From Mortierella alpina (taxonomy: Eukaryota; Mortierellomycota; Mortierellomycetes; Mortierellales; Mortierellaceae): a stretch of DNA of 64,000 bases. Positions 57,206-64,000 of this stretch are shown here, piece by piece. The stretch lies in contig JANATF010000011.1 of the NCBI GenBank assembly GCA_029449245.1, positions 1 to 64,000 of the forward strand. Direction: 5' to 3'. A program made the translations under genes and the position numbers. The stretch's first letter is position 1. The number at the start of each line of letters is the position of its first letter. Below the pieces are notes generated by a model, which was given only the letters and a program-made list of their open reading frames with translations, did no database searches and was not told the origin of the DNA.

Positions 57206-59226
57206 ATGGCGGCCGAGGTCAACCATGACCATCACTGCCGGCGGCAACGCAAGCATAGCCCCACTCACTTCCTCAATCTTCTCCTGACGTGTCTTGCAAC
57301 CCTCTTCCTCTTCCCCCCTCTCGTACAAGGGCAGTCCACCCCCGCCCCGTTGCCCGTCTCGGGTCCTGCTTTTGCAAGGTCATCGACGCGACTCTACATC
57401 CAAGGCGGCACCTTTGCCAACATCAACTACGGCCAGTTCTTTTCCCTAGACCTGGCTGCCGACTGGAACACCACTGCACCCGCCTGGACCCAGCTGAACG
57501 ATGGCCCTCAGCAAAATATTTATCCGGCAGTTTTCTCCGCGGACCAACAGACTATGATCACATTCCATTCAGGAGGCGCAACCTTTGCATATCGCTACTC
57601 GGTTGCCAAGGGCCAATGGACGCCATCCACCCTACAGGTCCAGTTCGGTGGATACCAGGGCGTCGGTGCTGTCACGGATCCCAACACGGGCTTGGTGTAC
57701 CTGGCTGGCGGCTATACAGACGGGTCGCGAAACACGCTAAACATTTACAACTTCAACACGGACACTATAGCCGACAATGCCATGCCCGCAGCCTCGTCTG
57801 TTTTCCCCAACAGAGCCTACTACTCTAATGTCTGGTGTCAGAAGCGAGGGAGCATCCTTTACTTTGGCGGATACAACACTACCCTCAAGCCCATCCCCAA
57901 CGACAATGTCGTGTCTGAGTATGTGCCGTCAACACAGACCTGGAGCACCATGGTAAGTCTACATTCAAGTCGCACAGGCATCTGTAATGAAGACCGGAGA
58001 TTGACCGCCACCTTGCTGTCCGTGTTGCTCACGTTCGGTTTATATAGTCCACGACAGGCACACCCCCCACCATGCGTGCAGACCACTGCATGACCTCCAG
58101 TAAGACTTCCCCCTTCATCAAATTTCTGCAGTTCCCTGTATTTTGGCTCTCGACACTGACGCTTCTTTCGTCCACTTTGGCATCCTGCACAGACGACGAC
58201 GGTTCCCTGGTCATTATATATGGCGGAAGGCCTGTAGGCAATGCTCCCTTCAGCGGTGAGGTCTTTATTCTCGACACTGTCAATCAGGTGTGGAAGCAAG
58301 GAACGCCAGGACCTCCCAGACTATACACAGCCTGCACAGTGGCCGGTGACCAACTGATCATCTGGGGCGGCGTGGACGGCAACGACGTTGTTGCTCCAGC
58401 ACCCGCCTATGTCTACAGCATCTCTAGTAACAATTGGATCACGCAATACGTCCCACCAGCGTCTTATGTAGCCGCAAGAAAGTCCGAGCCAGTTGGAGCG
58501 GTTCCCACACCAACGGACGGTAATGGTTCATGGGGCCCATCTTTTTCAGGGGTACCAGTGCCAAGCCAGAAGTCCACATCGAATAACGCTGGTGCCATTG
58601 CTGGAGGTGTGGTTGGAGGTGTTGCAATCCTCTGCGCAGGCGTCTTGTTCTTTGTCTTTAAACGACGCAAGAACAGGGGCACGCCCGTGAGTACTACTGG
58701 AGACCAAGACGACTTGCGCGAGCTCAAGCAGCAGCCGCCCACAGCACAGAGCCGTGACGATCCCGAACTTGAGAGGTTACGTATGCAGCTTCAGAATCAG
58801 CAGGAACAACTGGAGCTTCAGCGACGACTGTTGCAGCTACAGCAACAACAACAGCAGCACATGCCCGTGCAGCCGCAGCAGCAGCATCCGTATCAGGACA
58901 TGGGATACAACTATCAGCCTCCCATTTTCTACTCTGCAGCCGCCACTTCTTTACCCGCCGCTGTTCTGTCACCGTGTCCTGTGGCGCGCTCCTCGCCAGG
59001 ACCGATGAACACATCGCCGGCACATGCTGGCTATGTCCAAGGCAACACGCAATACGTGGGCACTCAACCAGCGATATACAGCCCGCTGCTCACCACAACA
59101 GCAACACCCACGGGACAACTGCCTGACAAGACTCCGGTGCCAGCGATGGCTAATGGGGCCAAGCACGACAGCAACTACTGGGAAGAGCGGGCTCCTGGCA
59201 ATCCGCATGCCATCATTGAAGCCTGA
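57206..59226 (+). CDS. Kelch-repeat surface protein with one transmembrane helix
   Basis: Three exons, 57206-57952, 58048-58099 (only 52 nt) and 58193-59226, give 610 residues. A signal sequence ends near VQGQST (~43). The following ~330 residues form a kelch-type beta-propeller: repeated YIQGGTF, VYLAGGYTDG, ILYFGGYN, VIIYGGRPVG and IIWGGVDGND blades with downstream W residues, and several N-glycosylation sites. A membrane helix (AGAIAGGVVGGVAILCAGVL, ~452-475) with the glycine pattern of fungal SKG6-like anchors is followed by KRRKNR (stop-transfer). A cytosolic Gln-rich coiled segment and a Pro/Ala/Thr tail end the protein. It is probably a cell-surface adhesion or sensor protein; ligand unknown. 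The start ATG was picked for its position just before the signal; earlier in-frame sequence lacks a better ATG. Confidence 0.88.
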
Positions 59227-59613
59227 GGAGGCACCCCAGGGGTCCCGAGCTGAGAGGTTTTCAGGCAGGCTGGTACCATATTATCATACCCACATCTCGC
59301 ATTAATAAATTCAAATGGTACAGCGGGGGTCTTGTAGCTATTGCTATCGCTTCCAGTGCGTTGGCGAAAGCCATGACAACTTGGGCAGCTTGTAAGACAA
59401 GCTCACGTACGCTCCACGCTCCAGCCGTACGAAGATTTAAGGTGCTCCTTTCTCTTTTTTTTTATTCCCTTTTGTTCTCTCTTCTCCTCTCCTCTGTCCA
59501 TCACCCACACCGACACCCGCACATTCTCTCTCTGTCTCCTCTTCATATCCCTCTCTCTCGCCACTGCCTCGTCTGTCTGTGTAGTTCGTCAACCTCGCGA
59601 ACGGTCCGCCACC
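59227..59613. other. Intergenic region before the USP gene
   Basis: 387 bp. ATTAATAAATTC near 59,300 is a plausible poly(A) signal for the kelch gene. A pyrimidine-rich tract (59,445-59,580) leads to the next start with a good CCACCATGA context. Confidence 0.55.
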
Positions 59614-61541
59614 ATGATCATCTCCACGCCAAAGATTGGCGACCTCAACGACGCCAACACCCTTACCATGAGCAACACGCTCGCCAATGCCCAGATCACT
59701 GCAGACTTCTCCTACAACAAGCCAGCAACGACCAGACCCCGCAGCACGAGCGCAAGCATCGCCAGCGCGACCAACGCGCCCATCGCCAGCGAGAACGCTC
59801 CTCAACCGCGCCAGAGACGAGCCTCCACCGCTGTGGACGGCTACGTTGCCCGCGTCGGGTTCGATACCCTCGGCTGCGACGATACGGCCGAATATGCGTT
59901 CACTCTTCAGGCAAAGACCGACGGCTGGAGAAGGACCAAGACCAGCAGGACCTTTCTGGTTGGCACAGACCTAAACGACTACTCTGCCCATGCACTGCAG
60001 TGGGTCATGGAGAACATGGTTGAAAACGGTGATGAGGTAAAGTTTTTTTTTTTCAGTTGGTCATTCTATTTATACTCTCACGCAGGAAAACCACCAGACC
60101 AAAAGGAAAGGAGAGGGTTCCTCAACCTTCTGTGGAGACTGAAAAGCAGCACTATGGAAAATGAAAGCGACGCGGGTGGTCAGTATGTGCTCATTCAGGC
60201 ATAGCGAGGAGTCGTGGCCGCACAAGAAAAGACCTAGACCATGCATGCATCTGCAGTCAACACGCATCACCCCACCGTCTGCCCCCTTCACAAATTGACG
60301 GTGTTTAGGCTCTTGCTTACTGATTTATCTGGACTCAACATAATAGATCGTTGCCTTGCGTGTGGTGCCCATAGAACTGCGAGACTCGCGTAAGTTGTGC
60401 TGTCCTCTGTTGTCGTACAATATGCCTCATGGAGTACGACCGCGGGAAAAATATCAACTTGGCAGAGCAGGATTGGACTCTCGTGGGAGGACTGAAGATC
60501 AGCCAAGATGAATATGCTAACACACTCCTCTGTGATCCTCTCATTGGGACGCAAACAGTGTCCAAAACGGGCATCCCGTCATTCCAGGGTCAAGAGTCAG
60601 CAGCGCGCACTGAGGCCAACAACATCATGAGCACGATCCGAGATCGAAACCTGTCAGCCAAGGAAATCAGCATTGTGGTCGAGTACATGGTCGGTAACGT
60701 TCGCGATACTATCCAGCACATGGTAAGAGAGGAAATTGCTTGTTCTTGAAGTATCGTACACTGTGGGAAATTGTCGTCTGACAATGCACCTTCACGACCG
60801 CAGATCAAGTTATACCAGCCGGACATGTTGGTGGTTGGGACTCGAGGACGCAGCTCCGTCAAGGGATTCTTGCTCGGATCGGTATCGCGCTACTGCCTGC
60901 ACCATTCGCCAGTGCCCGTGATCGTGGTCAGGCCTGAGCGCAAACTCAACAAGTCCAAAAACAAGGCAAAGGGGATCTTCCGCCGTCGATCGTCAGTTCC
61001 TGTAGGGAACGATATTGGATATCAATCTCACTCAACCCAATCCATCCACAACCTTTCTACGTCGGATTTTGATTTCAAGAGTACCCACTCCTCAGTCAGC
61101 AGCGGTAGCACTGGAAGCACACTCTTCCCCAGTGCGACTATCCATGCGGGCGAGAGCTTTCCTGGACAGAGGGCTAGTCCTGCGCAGAGAAGCAGGCCAC
61201 TTTCGTCGCTCTTTGCCCCAATGCAAGCTTCAGCAACCACTAGTGCAACAGTCGCACCCACATCCATCTCGGCGCCTGTAGCAGCAACAGCCACAGCAAC
61301 AGCACCGCCCATGTCCATAACAATTGCACCTACGCAGGCTCGATCACCAGCGCCTCCGCCACCAGACGGCATACTCAAGATGAAAAAGAGTTTGACAACA
61401 GATGGTAGCACGAGCAAAGGACGGGGTTTTGGAAAGCCAGGCGGATTTTTGTCAGGATCCAGCATCTTGGGGCCACTGATGGGCCGCGGAGACAAGGACA
61501 AGGACAAGGATAAACCCAAGAAGCGGAACTCGCAAGCTTGA
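59614..61541 (+). CDS. Universal stress protein (UspA) domain protein with long disordered tails
   Basis: Four exons, 59614-60036, 60347-60389 (43 nt), 60595-60722 and 60804-61541, give about 443 residues. The UspA fold sits in the middle: strand [20 protein letters not shown], strand [10 protein letters not shown], helix and strand [20 protein letters not shown], then [22 protein letters not shown], which carries the ATP-binding GxxGxxxxxxxxG(S) pattern, and final strand VPVIVVRP. The N-terminal ~100 residues and C-terminal ~170 residues are Ser/Thr/Ala/Pro-rich and disordered, ending in a Lys/Asp run ([12 protein letters not shown]). The acceptor of exon 3 (after GTCAAG at 60594) was chosen by phase and is the least certain boundary. 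Fungal members are linked to stress responses; the specific role is unknown. Confidence 0.85.
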
Positions 61542-61943
61542 GAGGCGCCGCAGGAAGCACAGCCCGCGGCGCGAGCGGTTGAGATTAAAGTTGGCGGCCT
61601 TTGCAGCTGCATTTGTACATATGGCATCTGTGTACAGCACATTGCAGTGCGATGATGGCTCCGGTTCGGAGAGGGCGGTGTGTGGACGGAACTCTCTTCA
61701 GGCGATCGGTGCAGCCCGCGCTGTCACACTCCTCTTTTCCTGCCGCGCTCACACTGCTGCTTACCCCACACGGAGGCAAGAACGTTGTCGACATTCTCTT
61801 CATCCTCGCTCTACACACTCGCTTCATCCTTTTCCTTTTCTAATTTCATCCTCCATCACTCACTCACTCTCCTTCGCAGCACACCTGCTTGTCACCAACC
61901 CCTCCTCACTCCTCGAGCTTACTTTTCAACTAATCCGTCCGAC
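61542..61943. other. Intergenic region before the SDR gene
   Basis: 402 bp between tandem genes; the second half is pyrimidine-rich (61,790-61,930) as in other leaders here. No gene seen. Confidence 0.5.
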
Positions 61944-63169
61944 ATGCACGTGGAAAACAAGGTTGCCATTATAACTGGCGCATCCTCTGGTAAAATGCAT
62001 CTGCATGCCACGCGCAAAGTGTGCGAAACAGATCTCTCTTGTCAGAAGCAGCAACTGACCAGCGATGCTTCGAATACCACGCCGTAGGTCTTGGCAAGGC
62101 CCTTGCTGAGCGCCTTGTTAGCAAAGGGTAAGAAAGAACTGACATAGACAGACAAATCGCTGTCGACCCGGCCCAATGGCATGTATTCAAAACGTATGCA
62201 CCATCTGAGCTTGGCTAACCAATTGAGCTACTCCAACTCGTATTCTGCAGTGCCAAGGTCATTCTGGGTGACATTGATCGAAAGGACGGCCTCCGCCTTG
62301 CAACTGAGCTCAACTATGGGTAAGTGTTCTTCCGTATCTCACTTGTAGTCCCTGCAGTGCTCGAGCAAGACTGCAGCCGTGGAAAGACCCCGCACTCAGT
62401 GCAAGTTTTGAAACTCATATTCTTATCACTTCTGCTTGCCATGGATCGCAACTCTGCAGCAAGCAGGAGGAAATCGCATTCTTTGTCCAGTGCGATGTGA
62501 CCAAATACGACCAGCAGGCCGCCCTTTTCGAGGCAGCCAAGAAGCACTTTGGAGGCGTGGATATTGTTGTCAACAATGCGGGCATCGCTGAGAACCAGCC
62601 ACTCTGGGAGGACGAAAAAGGTATCTGGAAGAAGGTCATCGATATTGATCTGTCGGCCGTTATCGAAGGCACTCGTTTGGGAATTGAAACCCTCAAGAAG
62701 CAAGGGCGAGGAGGCGTTATCATCAACACTGCATCTCTTGCCGGTCTCTATCCTCAGGCAATGACCCCTGTCTACTCAGCAGCCAAGTTTGGCGTGGTCG
62801 GTTTTACAAGATCGTTCAAAGACTTTGGCGAGAACATTCGGGTCAATGCCGTGGCACCGAGGTATAGTGCACGCGTGTGATTTCATATTTATTCCCTTGT
62901 TAGCCTGCTTGCCACAAATTTGACACTGACACTCCTCTCGTTTGTGTATACGCTTCAGTTTCTCGCCCACAAAGATCATTGAGCCGATCAGGGACCTTGT
63001 AACGAAGATGGGAGCCCTCGTACCCGTTGAGCTCGTCACCGATGCGTTTATGCTCCTGATTGAGGACGATCGGTATAGTGGCGATGTCGCGAGGATCACC
63101 CCCCAGTACGGGATCTCTGTCCTCGGTAAAGCTGCCGGTGGTGCCAAAGACAAGAAGGCTAAACTGTAA
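61944..63169 (+). CDS. Short-chain dehydrogenase/reductase (15-hydroxyprostaglandin dehydrogenase-like)
   Basis: NAD(P)-dependent oxidoreductase; substrate not predictable. Five exons, 61944-61989, 62088-62127, 62251-62319, 62460-62861 and 62959-63169, give 255 residues, the classical SDR size, with GT-AG introns in matching phase. Visible motifs: the cofactor glycine motif TGASSGLG split by the first intron; GDID after strand beta-2 (Asp suggests NAD preference); CDVTK; NNAG; catalytic Ser in NTASLAG; and YSAAK for Tyr and Lys. The segment PRFSPTKI after strand beta-6 corresponds to the substrate-loop region. The C-terminus ends in a Lys-rich AKDKKAKL, which is not a standard peroxisomal SKL signal. 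No close functional partner lies next to it. Confidence 0.92.
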
Positions 63170-64000
63170 ACAGACAAAGTCAGCGCGCACACTGCTGTGT
63201 CAAGGCATAAAGAAACCGCGACAAAGCTAGATCGATTGCATCCTACCCCACGTCCAGCAGACCCTTTTCTTCTTCATAGTCAAAAGGCGAGGCGTAATTC
63301 CTGTGTGACAGGATCCAAGGGGGAGCGAGCCCTTTATCAAATAATGACACGAAGGCGTAAACTCTGAACTGTGAACTGTGCACGATTGTATTTCTGCACT
63401 CGCTTCCCTTCTTCCTCGGCAAAAACAGCACCCGTTCTAAAATTACCTCGAGTGTGGTTGTTTATTTCGCATGTCGGTGGGCTGCGGACTCTGAGCAGCG
63501 TGCAAACGAGAGCGCGGTACTGTATGGCAGGAATATGGATTATGCAGACCCAGGCTGTCTACACAGGGGCCAGATTGATTTCTTTCGGTATGCGTCTGGC
63601 GATAGCGGTATGCCATTGTGGAAGGGGTCTGCAATGGACAGGCTCGCTGAACGCTTCTATAGTCGACCGCGAACCCCTAGACCTGGGAACGACACGTCGT
63701 CGCGGAACAGAGAACATCCTTCGTGCCTGTGCTGCATATGGCAGTCAGGCGTAGGCATGTCATTTGCAGGGGTGAATTGGTTGTGAATGGCACAATATCT
63801 TGTTTGCCGGGAATTCATGGACAAACAAAAGGGCTCCTCCGTTGCTGCATGCGCTTGATTGTCTATACAGTCTGATAGCTACAATACTCTTATGCTGTCA
63901 AGAGCCTGTTCGAGGCAATTGAAAGGACTGGGCTGGCTTTAATGAGCGCGCTCCTGTACCTGCGGCGGTACATACATATAACCCAAATGGCCACGCTAAA
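63170..64000. other. Terminal intergenic stretch, no supported gene
   Basis: 830 bp after the SDR stop to the window edge. Frames of up to 127 codons overlap on both strands without domains or splice support. Nothing else seen. Confidence 0.5.

Overview
This window looks like one chromosome end of an early-diverging filamentous fungus. The first 240 bases are a C-rich telomere array, and the rest is eukaryotic DNA with short spliceosomal introns (mostly about 50-200 nt, GT-AG with occasional GC-AG). The genes encode fungal proteins: a GPI-anchored chitin deacetylase, a GATA factor, a LAMMER kinase, a fungal LtrA-like membrane protein and kelch proteins with one membrane span. The families and gene style suggest Mortierellomycotina (Mortierella/Linnemannia-like). 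That placement is inference; no marker gene such as rDNA is present. All exon boundaries were read by hand from splice motifs and frame continuity.

Region 1, telomere and subtelomere (1-15,890). A telomere of unusual unit (TTTTTTAGGG on the G strand) is followed by degenerate ~112-bp tandem repeats. Next is an apparently complete hAT DNA transposon (1377-5512). It has an 8-bp target duplication, short terminal inverted repeats, two oppositely oriented arrays of a ~16-bp repeat, and an intact five-exon transposase. Then comes an apparently complete Ty3/Gypsy chromovirus-type retrotransposon on the minus strand (6200-11320). It has identical 101-bp LTRs, a 5-bp target duplication, a Met-tRNA-like primer site, a polypurine tract, and a gag/pol junction with a classic -1 frameshift signal. 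From 11.3 to 15.9 kb there is no gene I can support, only degenerate repeats including a purine-rich block.

Region 2, gene-dense arm (15,890-64,000). In order: a NET-domain acidic protein (+), a four-LIM protein (+), a LAMMER kinase (-), mitochondrial ribosomal protein mS38 (+), an unrecognised protein (+), a GATA zinc-finger protein (-), a large unrecognised PPR-like protein (+), mitochondrial enoyl-CoA hydratase (+), mitochondrial elongation factor G (+), a multi-pass membrane protein (+), a 13-exon LtrA-like membrane protein (-), a chitin deacetylase (-), a secreted/anchored kelch protein (+), a universal-stress-domain protein (+) and an SDR dehydrogenase (+).

The genes are ordinary single transcription units rather than a pathway cluster. 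Three adjacent or near-adjacent genes serve mitochondria (mS38; enoyl-CoA hydratase next to EF-G), and three encode surface or membrane proteins (LtrA-like, chitin deacetylase, kelch). I saw no tRNA, rRNA, CRISPR array or secondary-metabolite cluster. The most notable observations are the T6AG3-type telomere, the hAT element with inverted iteron-like arrays, the complete -1 frameshift module of the retrotransposon, and two GC-AG introns.
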